Shown here piece after piece: positions 26,145-37,904 of a stretch of DNA of 64,000 nucleotides. Location of the stretch: assembly GCA_951213105.1 (NCBI GenBank), contig OX578137.1, positions 80,318,104 to 80,382,103 on the forward strand, read 5' to 3'. Position numbers and translations under genes: made by a program. Under the pieces are notes generated by a model, which saw only the letters and a list, made by a program, of their open reading frames with translations, was not told the DNA's origin and made no database searches. This stretch comes from Amaurobius ferox. Lineage: Eukaryota; Arthropoda; Arachnida; Araneae; Amaurobiidae. Every line of letters begins with the position of its first letter. Within the stretch, counting starts at the first letter, position 1.

Positions 26145-26395
26145 ACCCGCTTGCCGAGGGGTCCAAGGCAAGGCCTCATGTTGTCTCGACTGCCGGGTTG
26201 TGGGTTCGAATACTCCCTGCGGGTATGAATATTGTGGTACCCATTCAAAATGTAGAGTGCTCCAACCCCCTCCTGTAGTGCACCACGGCAAGGTCATGGA
26301 AGAGCGAAATTTAACACGTCTCGGCCGATATTTGGGCGAATTACCAGTTAATCAAGTGCCTGGACATTCATAACGAAACGGCGACAATATTGACT
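26145..26395 (+). mobile_element. Second SINE family, tRNA(Ser/Leu)-like head
   Basis: The head 26145-26226 has ACCCGC and GCGGGT that can pair as an acceptor stem, an A-box-like GCCGAGGGGTCCAAGGC and a B-box-like GGGTTCGAATAC. The anticodon arm does not fold properly, so this is not a functional tRNA gene. It runs on into an unrelated body (about 26227-26395, with 'cggccgatatttgggcg'). Interpreted as a tRNA-derived SINE distinct from the copy-1 family. Only one copy was seen in the window and the ends are uncertain. Confidence 0.55.
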
Positions 26396-27012
26396 TTAAA
26401 CTAGAAAGCATTTTATAACCAATTAATACACCATTTCCTATGTAACCTCAATCACGGAAATGAGCCAGATGGGCGAGACCCTCGGGACCCAACATCTTCG
26501 TATGGGTCCAACGGTCTCGATCGCAAGAAAAGAAAGATGGACGAGACCCAAACCTTAAACTGCAGTGTCACTAAGTGAACAATTCAACACACAATCAAAC
26601 GACACAGATTCATGAAGGAGGCTTCCCTGAAGGCATGTTTAAAAAATTGTTTCTCAACTAAAAATATATAACTGGAAATTAATTTGAAGAATTGGTGTGA
26701 ACGGAACAAAATTACAACACCATACTCCTTGAGGTGATAGAATAATGTTATCCGTTTTAGACTGAATTAAACTATGTTCAAATGACTGTCTTCAAGAAAA
26801 TTAACCAATGATTTTCTGTAAAGTATGATCTGGGGTCATTTTGTCTCGTTTAAATACACCGAATGCAGTAACTTTTTGCAATAACTTTCTATAGGGTTCG
26901 CTTTCTATAGATTGAATGGAATTATTAAATCTATTTTTATATACAACGCAATTTTATAATATTATTGATATATATGTACGGTACGCAGAAATATTTCACT
27001 CTAAATTTTTAG

Positions 27013-27400
27013 GGGCCAACGGCCGTACCGTGCTGAAAACACCGGTTCTCGTTAGATCACCGAAGTCAAGCAGCATCGGGCGCGGTTAGTACTTTGTGGG
27101 TGACCACCTCGGAACACCGCGTGCTGTTGGCCATCTCGGGTGCGGTATCCCCGTGGTTTGCGCGCTAGATTTGCACGCTACCACAAATGCCGCCGTGTTC
27201 ATGCGGAGTACGATCACGTTAAACATGTGGGTCCGTAAGTCCTTCCGAGAGGTTGGTGGTAGGGGAAGGAGGGTACGGTCCCTGTGGATGCCTCCCCCAC
27301 TGGGTTCCGGTCTAAATTGGGTGGCACTTCCCGGCCGTCCATTCAGTTACCTTACACCTTTCTGGTAGGTCGGACGGTCTGGGTCTCAACAACAACAACA
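27013..27400 (+). mobile_element. Composite SINE: 5S rRNA head + tRNA-like remnant + SINE body
   Basis: A 388-bp insertion bounded by a 15-bp direct repeat ACTCTAAATTTTTAG (26998-27012 and 27401-27415). It begins with a near-complete 5S rRNA sequence, runs without a T-run terminator into a shortened tRNA-like segment (27132-27190; 'gcggta..ccgtggtttgcgcgc' recognisable, B box deleted), and then into the body and (CAA)n tail of the same SINE family as copy 1 (27191-27400; GTCCTTCCGAGAGGTTGGTGG, CTAAATTGGGTGGCACTTCC). The single TSD pair shows the whole composite was inserted at once. Loss of the B box while keeping a 5S internal promoter suggests the 5S part now drives pol III transcription. 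Confidence 0.9.
27015..27131 (+). ncRNA. 5S rRNA-derived module (117 nt)
   Basis: Colinear with eukaryotic 5S rRNA end to end: GCCAACGGCC at the start, GGTTCTCGTTAGATCACCGA, the A-box region TCAAGCAGCATCGGGCGCGG (27066-27085), GTTAGTACTT, the C-box region GGGTGACCACCTCGGAA, and the complementary 3' end GTGCTGTTGGC. It is slightly shorter than the canonical ~119-120 nt, with a small deletion after GTTAGTACTT. No oligo-T terminator follows. Because it lies inside a TSD-bounded SINE it is a mobile 5S-derived module and not an rDNA gene. Confidence 0.88.
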
Positions 27401-27415
27401 ACTCTAAATTTTTAG

Positions 27416-30400
27416 CTATATCCTACACTCTTTGGTGTGACAGAATAAAGTTATCAATTTGTACACTTAATTAAACTATTTCCACATGATGGCACTCGAA
27501 AGAATTTAACTATAATTTATTGTGCTACAAACAAAATAAACCAAAATTCAGACTTGAAATGGCAGAATTAGTTCCAATATGAAATGTACACCTAAAAGTA
27601 AATTACACTGCCATATTTTCCTTTGGATAATTTAGCAAAACTGATTTGAAAAGAGACCGTTTGCTTAAACATTAAATTTAGATCCTTTTTAAAATTTATT
27701 GAATAAACACTATTGTTATGCATCAAAAAATCTGCAAATGCAAAACATAGACTTGGACAAATGTGGTCGTGGACACATACATATATTTACTAGCTATTCA
27801 CATCTGTATCTTATAATTATTTTCTAAATAATGCAATCCATAATTGAACAGAATGGTCAGGATTTTCAACAAGTCAATTGAAAATCATGTCAAATTGTTT
27901 TTTATTTCTTTTAAGATTAACTCTTGAATTTTATTTAAGCTTTTATTTGATGACAAGTAGTTGACAACAAAATAGTTATGTCAATTTGAGTGAAAACAAT
28001 ACTATCAAAAATGAATATGCGCCTTACTGATTGCCTAAATTTAAAAGTAAAGTAAAATAAATATTTAGCTGCTTTTAAAAGCTTTTATTTATAACTTTAT
28101 AATTACATATGAAACATTTTATATGTAAAATTAAACGTAAGAGTAATGACACAACTATTGGTCGGATGGAGAGATAAGTTTTAGTAACTGCAACAAAGGC
28201 TTGAAATCACAACTAAATTTGATGATAATGATTATGATGATGGTCGTAATTTAAGTTTCAAATTATACCAATCAACCCTGTCTTACTAAAATTATTATGC
28301 AAAAATCAATAAAAATGCAGAATAAATATATAAGAAAATGTCCTCCTTATATATTACATGTTTATTCGAAGATCCAATATATATTTTATTTACGTTATTA
28401 GTCTCTCATAAATTTACATAATTGTTCGTTATTTTAAAAATACATGGTTTTATTTAGTTTCTAATTCTATTTGCATAAACACCTAATACATTTCGAAGAT
28501 TTACAATAATAGCCAAATTTTGCACGTTAAAAACAGTTTTTTCCCTAAAAATTCGGGGAAAGCTATTAAGTAATAAATATAGCATTTCACATGATGCAGT
28601 TTTTATAATAAAACTAGCAGCATACCCGTTCTTCGTACGGAGTATATAATATAAAGAAATTTATAATTCGCAATCACGTGCAAATTCTGTTAAAATATTA
28701 AGTTTATTGCTCCTAAAGTGAAGTTTAAGAATATATGTTCTCACTATGCAAAATTATCTTCACTGGCAGATCTAAAGAATAAAACATCCTGGCCCTTTTT
28801 GTAAGCAAATTTACACAAAAAAGGAATTGAATCAATATATGCTACCCCGTACTACTTAGATTGTCGCAGATTAGAAAATATGCCAGTGTGTTAGTAGAAG
28901 ATTACCGGTATTACAATATAAGTCTCAAAAATATTTGCCAAAATAAAAAAATAAAAGAGATGACGTAATAAATTGAAAATATCAATAATCCCCGTACTCT
29001 TTATACCAGAAGGTCGTAATTGATTCCAATATATGCCAATATATATATCAAAACATATGCCAATATGCCTGTACTACTTATATTCTCGTAGATTAAAAGA
29101 TATACTCGTGTATTTGTAGAAGATTACTCGTACAACGTACAATATATGAGTTTAAACTATTTTTGTCATAATAAAACAAATGCATAATAACTTGAAAATA
29201 TCAATAATCCCTGAATCAACAATCCCCGAAAATATCAATAATAATAACGTTTAAACCTGAAGACCGTAATTGATATTATCCATTCAAAAATGCTATAAGA
29301 AAAATCAAATCGTTCTTTTCTAAAATATATTTTTATATCCATTTATTTATTATTCAAATCGGAAAAATAATTATTAAAATTAACAGACAAATTTTATTTA
29401 ATTGCGTTTCTGATTAACATGATATAAGATAGAATCTTCTCACAAACTGCGAAATTAAATAACCATTTAGATTTCTTTATACTTTTCATTGTTCAGTAAA
29501 AGATTGTTTAAAATATACCATGGAGATAGATTTCGCAATTAAATCATGTTTCAAATAATTCATGTTTTCAGAAAGTGACTATTTAGTGCAAAAAATCTCC
29601 CATCAAACTCAGAGATTAAATTTTAATTCACTTTCAAACGATTTTCAAGCTTTTCGTTTGGATAAACCACGGAGTTAGAGAGACGGAGCTGATAACTGTT
29701 CCATTGAAATAAAAAAACAATATTCAAAGTTTCTCAATATATTATTGGGAATCCATAATAAACGTCTCGTGGAGAGGATACTCTGAAAATGTCTTTTCTA
29801 GCAGTTACTCCAGAGCGGACATTGAAAAATACTCAGTGTCAAAATAATAAATACACCAGACTATGAAAGTTTTACAGATTTTGTATTTTTACTTTCTTAT
29901 CCAATTGTATAGAGTAAGTTTTTTTCCTCGAAAAATATTCATTTGTGATTTTGATGGATAAATGTACTTAAAACTTCCTGAGCGCATTGCGAACACTTTG
30001 GATTATATGTTCGTCTGTGTGCGTATGTTTGTGGCATGTACATATGTCTGGAACATGTGGCACAATTGCTTAATGCCGAATGTTTGGAATACTATGACAT
30101 TTTATTTGTGATGACATATAAAAACTACAGATTTGTTGCAAACGAATTAACATTTTAATTTCAATACGAAATATATGTGTAACTTAATAGTTAAATATCA
30201 GCACAAAGAGCACAGATATAAAATTTCAAAACTGAATCCAGCAAGAATGGCTCCTGACCTGATGATTAAAAGTTTAAATTAATTAGCTTAGTATGGATGA
30301 TTAAAAATATTGAAAATTTAAATTTGTATTTTCAACCCAGCACAAAATTTTACATGTACATTATATTATGTAACGTAAGTTATAATTGATTGGATATAAT

Positions 30401-30496
30401 GCACTGAATTAAAGAATCACGTATATAAAGTTCAAACTGTGTAGTGAATTGTGAAGTAAAAATTTGCAGTACCTTCTACAATATTATATAAAAAAT
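27416..30496. other. AT-rich intergenic, no gene recognised
   Basis: About 3 kb without recognisable coding, RNA or bounded repeat features. 28990-29240 contains loosely repeated phrases ('atcaataatccc', 'atatgccaatat'). Confidence 0.45.
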
Positions 30497-31433
30497 TCTG
30501 ATGTGGGCAGTGCATGACTTTCCTTATATAATGCAATGAATTTACTACTTTTACAATAATAAAAGTAGATTATTTTTATAGTATTCATTTATATTCTTTC
30601 CAAGATATTGAATTTTTGACAACGAGTCGTCATTTTGCATGTTGTCATCATCAATGAGTCGTCATTGATTTAGCGTCATTTTTATCCATTTGGCGAGTTT
30701 TCGTTAATTTAGCAACATTTAAAAAACTCGCAAAGTGTGCAACATTCCACCAAATTCGTCGCCAAAATCTCGCCAAGCGTTATGGACGACGAAATAAGTT
30801 ATTCTTACAGCAGATAAATGACTATTGGCGTTCAAATAGAAAAGTAGTTCTCAAAGTATCTTTTTCCATGAATAGAACGAGCTAGGTCCACGAGAATGAT
30901 GTCACCCAATTTATCGCCTGGTATTCCATATGACAAGTGAACATGTTTCTCAATAGGAAATATATATTTTTTATTTTATATGACTTTTTGATAATTTTTT
31001 TGAAAAATATGCAATATCTCGAGAACGGCTCATGCTAACGTTCTAAAATTTATGTCAATCGTTTTCTAATGAAAATTTATATAAGAAATGTCTATTTGCG
31101 TAACTTTATTAGAGGTTTTGATTTTTTGACGATGTTTTCAAAATTTCACTCGAAAATTTAGGGGGGTTCTGAACATTCGATTGCGTATAAAAACAATAGG
31201 CTTCCAGTGTTTACGGATTGTGATTTTTGTACCAAATTTCGTTCGAATCGGTCTATTCGTTTGTCAGTTATCGTCTCCACCGTCTCACTGACACACACAC
31301 ACAGACATCACTTCAAAAATGTTTGTTTCGTGTTCAGGGATGCTTGAAACGTGCTCTCCCATCGAAAACTCGAATTCGAATTTTCGACCCCGTCACAATA
31401 CTTTCCTTATACATTATGTATATAAGGAAAATA
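30497..31433 (+). mobile_element. HLE-1 copy H
   Basis: Left end TCTGATGTGGGCAGTGCATG at 30497, iteron block near 30630-30785, short (CA)n 31290-31303, 'catcgaaaactcgaattcg' near 31361, stem-loop ending AAGGAAAAT at about 31432. A TIR element lies a few bases past its terminus. Confidence 0.82.
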
Positions 31434-31439
31434 ATAATA

Positions 31440-32373
31440 CAGTGGAGCCCACTTCTAGATAGCGAGATTGAATGTAATGAAATATCGGTTATTACTAATT
31501 TTGTCTATCACTTTGGACCTATAATACTTTTATAATATTCATTGTTTATATCGAACAATTAGATTCCCTTCAATCTGATACTGAAAAGTGTTTAGTGTGA
31601 GAAGTTTTTAGTGTGAGGTAAAGTAAAAGTTCTTTCATAGACCTTAGAGTAAAGGATAGGAGTTAAAGCAAAATTCCAAAAGCAACGATTAGTTTATTAA
31701 TAAAAGGTAGTTCATCCCCAGAAACATTGAGCTAAAACACTTTCCTAAGCACAAATCCAGATACTTTAGGAAATATTAAACACATGAAGATTGCTTGGAA
31801 ATTTTTAGAGGATGCCTAGTGTGATGTTCATCGGCAAACAAATAAAAACTGCTGGATACATGTTAGCCTTTTAGATGAAATCCAGCACACCTTCATAAGG
31901 AGTTTTTTCAAGACAGCTTATGTTTAACGATTTTGCTGCTACAAGCAGATGATTATGTTGAAATAGAAGCTGAGATACCGATAATGCCATTATTGCTACA
32001 GTTGCTGATAATAAGTCTGAAGAATTACAATCCGAAAAATTTGAAATTGATTTAAATTGAAAAAAGATAGCATTAAAATTTGCTGTAGAAGCGTTCAACA
32101 TGTGCGTTGCTATTTCAAAACCCACAATGTTAATTGAAATAACAAGTTAGGTACTATGGAAAAGTGCTATGCACATGTGTTGCAATTTCTTATGTTTAAA
32201 AGAAAGCTACAGAAATTATTTAACGTAGTAGAGTAATACCAAACCTTATTAAAAATAATTTTATTTCGCAATATGCAGACAAATAAGTCATTATTTATGA
32301 CTATCGCACTTTCATTTTTGTGAATATCTGTTATAATGAATATCGTTACCTTCACTTCATGCGGGATCCACTG
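31440..32373. mobile_element. pogo/Tc1-type TIR element, decayed interior
   Basis: Flanked by TA (31438-31439, 32374-32375). Terminal CAGTGGAGCCC at 31440 pairs with GGGATCCACTG ending at 32373 (one mismatch in 11). Outermost CAGTGGA-type TIRs plus a TA target suggest a pogo/Tigger-like or related Tc1/mariner superfamily element. The interior (934 bp) has only short broken frames, and I cannot identify transposase motifs with confidence. Confidence 0.6.
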
Positions 32374-32375
32374 TA

Positions 32376-33346
32376 ACATGATTATTTATCATGGTTATAT
32401 GTACACTTATATCCTTAACTGCATCTATGTTCAATTCTTTAATGTATTTCATCAACCGAATTATTTGATTCTAACAAGTTTAAATATAAACATTTGGCAC
32501 TGGTACTGTAATTACAACTGCTCAATTACTATAATTGCATCCTAATTCATGTATAATTTAATATTTAACTTATGTTTGTTCGGTTTTGCTTTCTAATATT
32601 AGTGTATTTATATTCAAATATTAGAGATGCCAAAATATTCCCTGTATAACTACGTATTACCGCTAAACTAATTTATAGATAAAAATATTTTCTTTTCTAA
32701 ACATAAGTAATTAAATTCTGATAATATTGTTTAGAAAATTCCAATTCCTCTTATCTATTAAACTGCACAATTATTGTTCTTAGGTAATTTTTAAAAAAGT
32801 CATGAAAAAAGAGAGGTGTTAATTTGCAACTCATTAGGTGGTCTTACGGAAGATAAAATGCACTTGTAATAAAAAAAATAGAAACTGGATATGTGCTATT
32901 AATGCAATTAAAAGTTTATCAGTTGGTATTAATCTAATGAAACAAAATATTCTTTTGAACGATATACTGCGTTAGCTATTTTTTGTTAGAGTGCTTAAGT
33001 CCCTGAAAATTGGATTTGTTATCAATAATTTTCAAGAGGAACATTAATGAATGTAATGAAATGGTGTGTTTGGCAGTTTGTATTCAGTATTTTTTACGAA
33101 ATAACTGGAAGGAGTTATAGAGGACGCCTGATTTTACCATCCATTTTTACTCCAGGTCATTTATATCCAGTATCAGAAATTAAAAATGTAAAACTACTTA
33201 AATACTCTATGAGGTGTCTGAGATATGATATCATATTTTGTGAGTCTTTAAAACAGTTTTATTTAAACAAAGTTACTACCTTCAGAAATTTTCATTTAAT
33301 TTTAAAGTTAGTTTTGCTTTTCAGAATTAAAGTTCGATTTATTATC
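32376..33346. other. Intergenic, nothing recognised
   Basis: AT-rich. An open frame crossing 33047-33445 ends inside HLE-1 copy I and has no domain, so it is not called. Confidence 0.45.
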
Positions 33347-34321
33347 ACTTTCCTTATATACATAATGTATAAGGAAATTATTGTGACGGGGTCGAAAATT
33401 CGAATTCGAGTTTTCGACGGGAGAGCACGTTTCAAGCATCCCTGATCACGAATCGAACATTTTTGAGGTGATGTCTCTGTGTGTGTCTGTGTTTGTGTGT
33501 ATGTGTGTGTGTGTGTGTGTGTCAGCGAGTCTGTGGAGACGATATCTCACGAACGAATGGAGCGATTCGAATGAAATTTGGTACAAATTTCACAATCCAT
33601 GAATACCGGAAGCCTATTGTTTTGAAACACAATCGAATGTTCAGAACTCTTCTAAATGTTCGAGTGAAATTTTGAAAAAATCATCCAAAAATCAATACCT
33701 TTAATAAACTTAGGCAAATAGACATCTCTCATGTAATTTTTCCATATAAATATAATTGACATACATTTTAGAGCGCTAGCATAAATTTTAGAACGCTACA
33801 CTTGACATAAATTTTAGAACGCTAGAACGAACCATTCTCGAGATATTGCACACTTTTTAAATAAATTTATCAAAAAGTCCCATAAATTAAAAAATATATA
33901 TAGTAACTGTTAAGAAACATGTTCACTTTTCATATGTAATATCATGCGGTAAATTTGGTGACATCATTCTCGTGGATCTAACTCGTTCCATTCACGAGAA
34001 GGATACTTTGAGTAATACTTTTGTATTTGAACGCCAATAGTCATTTATCTGCTGTAAGAATAACTTATTACTCCATCTATAACGCTTGGCGAGATTTTGG
34101 CGACGAATTTAGCGGAATGTCGCCAACTTGGCGACATTTTTAAATGCTGCCAAATTAGCGAAAATCTCGCCAAATGGATAAAAATGACGACTAATTCAAG
34201 AAAATTCAATATATTTGAAAGAACATAAGTATCTACTATAAGAATAACATTTATGTAAACTGTAAAAATAGTAAATTCATTGCATTATATAAGGAAAGTC
34301 ATGTGTTGCCCACAACAGATT
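33347..34321 (-). mobile_element. HLE-1 copy I
   Basis: Reverse-oriented copy. Terminal stem-loop at 33347-33378 (CTTTCCTTATA / TATAAGGAAA), 'cgaattcgagttttcgacg' at 33401, (GT)n at 33480-33522, iteron block at 34080-34200 with GGCGAGATTTT / AAAATCTCGCC, left end near 34293-34321 as the complement of TCTGTTGTGGGCAACACATG. A ~30-bp duplication ('ataaattttagaacgcta') at 33782-33830 is specific to this copy. Confidence 0.82.
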
Positions 34322-35459
34322 TTTTTATTATGTGATCTATTTGAGTTCGAAGTTATTAAGAAAACAAAAGATTAAAGAGGACGAATGGGGGGGGGGGAGT
34401 TATAAATTTAATAAATTTATTAACATCTAGAGTGGATTAAAATTAAGGTACAAATAAATTTGAGTTAAAATGGCTGTAAGAATTGCGTACAACATATATG
34501 CGGGTATAATTAAATTAAAATTTTATGTTTTAAAATGTTTTACATTTTCATACTGTTAATAATAATTTTGATACTCCTTAATAATTTGTAGACATAAAAT
34601 ATATAGGATTATGCCTATGCTAACACAAGTAATGTGTCACGTTTTTATGATTTATAAACTCAAATTACTTTCAACTAATCATGAAAAGCTGATTTTTGTT
34701 AGAAATAGTATATCATCATAACAAAAATATTTAATGCAACATATATACTTTTATAGTTTGAAACATATGTTCTGAAAAGTTCGTATTACAGATTTAGCAT
34801 TTAAATGTTTGGTCCAATATTGGTTACTGTCTATCCGTTTGGAAAGTACGTTCTTAATCAATAATTTGAAATCACTTATTGTATTTTACAATTTTCTTAA
34901 AATTGCAACCCAAATTAAAATCCTATGGACTAAAAACAGCATTTTATTTGTACTCATTTAGAAAATTGAAATTTTTGGGGTGCGAAATATTGGAAAAATT
35001 GCATTTTTTCCCTATAATGTTTATGGATGATATTACTTTATATCTAATTTATAATCTCTATCTATTTGAGAAGTGGGTTTTGTAATTATATTATCTGTCG
35101 TCGTTTGCTTCCATTAATACGTAATTATTCGTAGAATCTTATTTTTAAATTGTCTTGAAATTTTGACTCGACTGCCAAATTTCAAATCTATACATCGCCA
35201 AACGATAATTACTTTGTGCATTAGAAAAAAAAAATCTTGCACTTATGTGTAAAACTCCCCTAAAATTGCAAGTGTGAGAAAATTGCAATTTTTCTGGAAA
35301 CGTTTATCAACAATTCCACTCTAAATCCGATAGGAAATGCCTGTCTAATTGGAAAGTACGTCTTGATGTGGTGATATACACTATTTTGAAAAAAAAAATA
35401 AAAAACAAGAAATATCAATCATGCTTAAAGCATTGATCATGAAACACTTTCAAACTTCA
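34322..35459. other. Intergenic with a diverged duplication
   Basis: A G-run lies at 34388-34398. Segments near 34828-35020 and 35344-35290 share phrases such as 'ttggaaagtacgt' and an 'aaaattgcaattttt' type block, suggesting an old repeat. No gene recognised. Confidence 0.4.
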
Positions 35460-36640
35460 ATGCAATTTTATTTAAACATGTCTAAAATGCAATACATTCC
35501 TCGAAAACAATGAACTTCATTCAAATGACGGCATTGAAATATAAATTGCCTGGTTTAAACATCTCTAAAATGTGATACATTCATCGGTAAGTATTTTAGA
35601 CTTATCATAATACTACGATAATTTATTATATTTGTAAACTTCATCGAAAACAACTGAAATTCATTCAAATGACGTTATAGAAAAAATAACACGCCTGGCG
35701 CTCTCTATAAAAGCAGCATTTCATTCATAAATAATTTCTCATTCATGTCATTCATCACAATACTATAATAATTTATTTTATTTAAAAATTAAGACCATGG
35801 ATCTACAAGTAATTAAACTCTATCCGTAAAACTGCATCGAAAAAAAATCGTCCTTCTCTTTGTAAAATCAATGAAAGTTTCATTCATATCAGCTACGCAG
35901 ACTCCATGAACTAAATGATATTATGTTAAAGAAATACATGAATTCTAATACAACTCATTCTACATATTTTGCTGTTTACATTTTACATAGGTGGAAAATA
36001 AGCTTCGTTGTAGAAATAATCAAATTTGGATGAGCATTTAAAATCAAATATATTGTAATTGTTTCAGTATATAGATGCACAGAATTTAAACAAAAATAAA
36101 GTAGTTTTAGGACGGATAGAACACTCAATATGAATTAAAAAGAACTTTAAAAATCACGATTATGAGACAAGATGGATGCTGTATATCATTTTGAAGTGGG
36201 TCACGTGATCTCTTCATATTATGGTCACGTGATCGCTTCATATAAGATGTGTAATTATTATTTTAATTTTTATTTAAAAAACTACTGAATATATTTCTCT
36301 GAATTTTTTTTTATATATTTTATAGAACAATTTGAATATTACCTAAAATTTTCAAAGCATTTTGTAAATTTTAAATCCGCTTAAAAAATGTTTGAAAAAT
36401 TAGGTCCCATAGGACTCAATGTATTTCATTTTTTCAACCAGGGCTTAATTCAAAACTAATTGGGTGATATTTTTCATTTATATTCCCATAGGTCCTACAG
36501 ACCGTCTGAACAACATACTAAAATTTAATTTTGATTAAGTCATTTTTACAGCAGTTATCGTGCTAATGGACAGGCAGACAGACAGAAAGACAGACAGACA
36601 GAATAAACAAACTCATGAGCACTTTTCAACTTTGTTGTAA
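35460..36640 (-). mobile_element. HLE-2 family copy 2
   Basis: Reverse-oriented relative of 8690-9535: (GTCT)n-type microsatellite at 36570-36602 (as CAGACAGA), then on the minus strand 'gcacgataactgctg', 'atcacccaattag', 'cctatgggacctaattttt', two copies of 'atatgaagcgatcacgtga'-type sequence (36180-36245) and 'aatcgtgatttttaaagtt'. Non-coding. Shared landmarks over ~1.1 kb establish it as a dispersed family. Confidence 0.65.
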
Positions 36641-36784
36641 AGTGTTAAAACCGAAGCACCCCATAAAAATATTTCGATCATCTCAAAATTTCGTATGCAA
36701 ATTTCCTTTATTCCAAGTATGCAAATGATTAAATTTGTAAGTCCAATGAGTGCTTCGGTCATAGCCACGTTTCTACTGCGCAAC

Positions 36785-37900
36785 TAGCATCCTATAAAAC
36801 AGGTTAAAATGTGAACGGTTTATCTTTGCTCGTTATCGACGTTGCAGTTTCGTGGAAACACACCCAATAATGCCGTTACGACGTTGCCGAAGACCTCATA
36901 AGCAATTAGACGAGTTCGAAAGAGGTCGTATAGTCGGTATGCGTGAAGCCGACTGGACGTACCGAGTAATAGGCCGCCACCTGTACTGAACGGACACTGT
37001 TCTGCAAAGATGGTGGCAGCAATGGTTGGTGCAAGAAACTCATCGGCAGAATGATGGCTCTGAAAGACCAAGGTGCACGAATGCGACGCAAGATCGGATG
37101 ATTGTGCGACAGGCCAGAACTGGCCCAACGGTCCCCACCATCTCAGACAGCTTGGCTGATGTGGGGTTACGCTCACTGCGTCCTTTAAGATGTCTGCCTA
37201 AAACCTCACAAAATCGACAGAGTCGTTTGTCGTGGTGTCGTAGCCGAGCATCATGGATGCCAGCAGACTGGTATCGCATAGTGTTTAGAGATGAATCACG
37301 CTTCAGTCTTTCAGCAGATGACCATAAGGTACATGTGGTGCCAGGGCTAGCGGTTCCAATCAGCCTTTATTTTACACAGGCACACAGCCATTATCCCTGG
37401 TGTGGGGTGTTATCTCTTATGACAGCAAGTCGCACCTAGTCATTCTGCGTACAATTTTAACAGCTCAACGATATGTTGATGCATTCCTGCGACCGTTTGC
37501 GTTACCCTTCATAGCACGTCCTTCTGGGGCCTCGCATATGTATAGACTATCTCCGTGCTGTTGATACTGTTGCTTGGCCAGCAAGGTCACCAGACTTTTC
37601 GCCAATTGAGCATGTATGGGATGTTCAAATCTGTCCATCGCATTCTAGGCCGGAATGTAGCGGATCTGGAGCAACAATTGAGGAATGCCTAGCAGAATGT
37701 ATCGCAGGATGCCATTAGGAAAATTTATCACTCCTTACCTAGACGTATCCAAGCACGCATTACCGCCTAGGAGGGTTTCACCAATTACTGATTTGAAAAT
37801 TCAATGAACAATCGCTAACCATTGATGGGTTCTGCGGTCTTAATTTTGGAATCATTTCATTACCTGTGTATGAGCTGCACTCATATTTAATTTCAATAAA
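36785..37900 (+). pseudogene. Tc1-like transposase relic (DD34E type)
   Basis: On the plus strand from 36869 the frame begins MPLRRCRR, continues with FERGRIVGMREA (HTH region, interrupted by TGA near 36987), a Q/R-rich linker, then RIVFRDESRFSLS (first catalytic D, around 37270-37300). The second catalytic block is damaged by deletion and frameshift near 37510-37560. The third, WPARSPDFSPIEHVWD, is readable at about 37575-37622 with the catalytic E, and RRIQARI near 37743 marks the C-terminus. Multiple stops and indels make it non-functional. I could not define its TIRs. Family identity is clear from the motif order; autonomous copies elsewhere in the genome are likely. Confidence 0.85.
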
Positions 37901-37904
37901 AACA

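Noticed and set aside
26145..26226. Functional tRNA(Ser/Leu) gene
   Set aside because: Acceptor pairing and boxes are present, but the anticodon arm does not fold and a SINE-like body follows.
27015..27131. Genuine 5S rRNA gene
   Set aside because: It lies within a single TSD pair together with a SINE body and lacks a T-run terminator, so it is a mobile 5S-derived module.
33047..33445. 132-codon ORF as a gene
   Set aside because: Its last third is the HLE-1 terminus in reverse and the rest has no recognisable domain.
36820..37176. Minus-strand ORF
   Set aside because: Antisense shadow of the Tc1 transposase relic on the plus strand.
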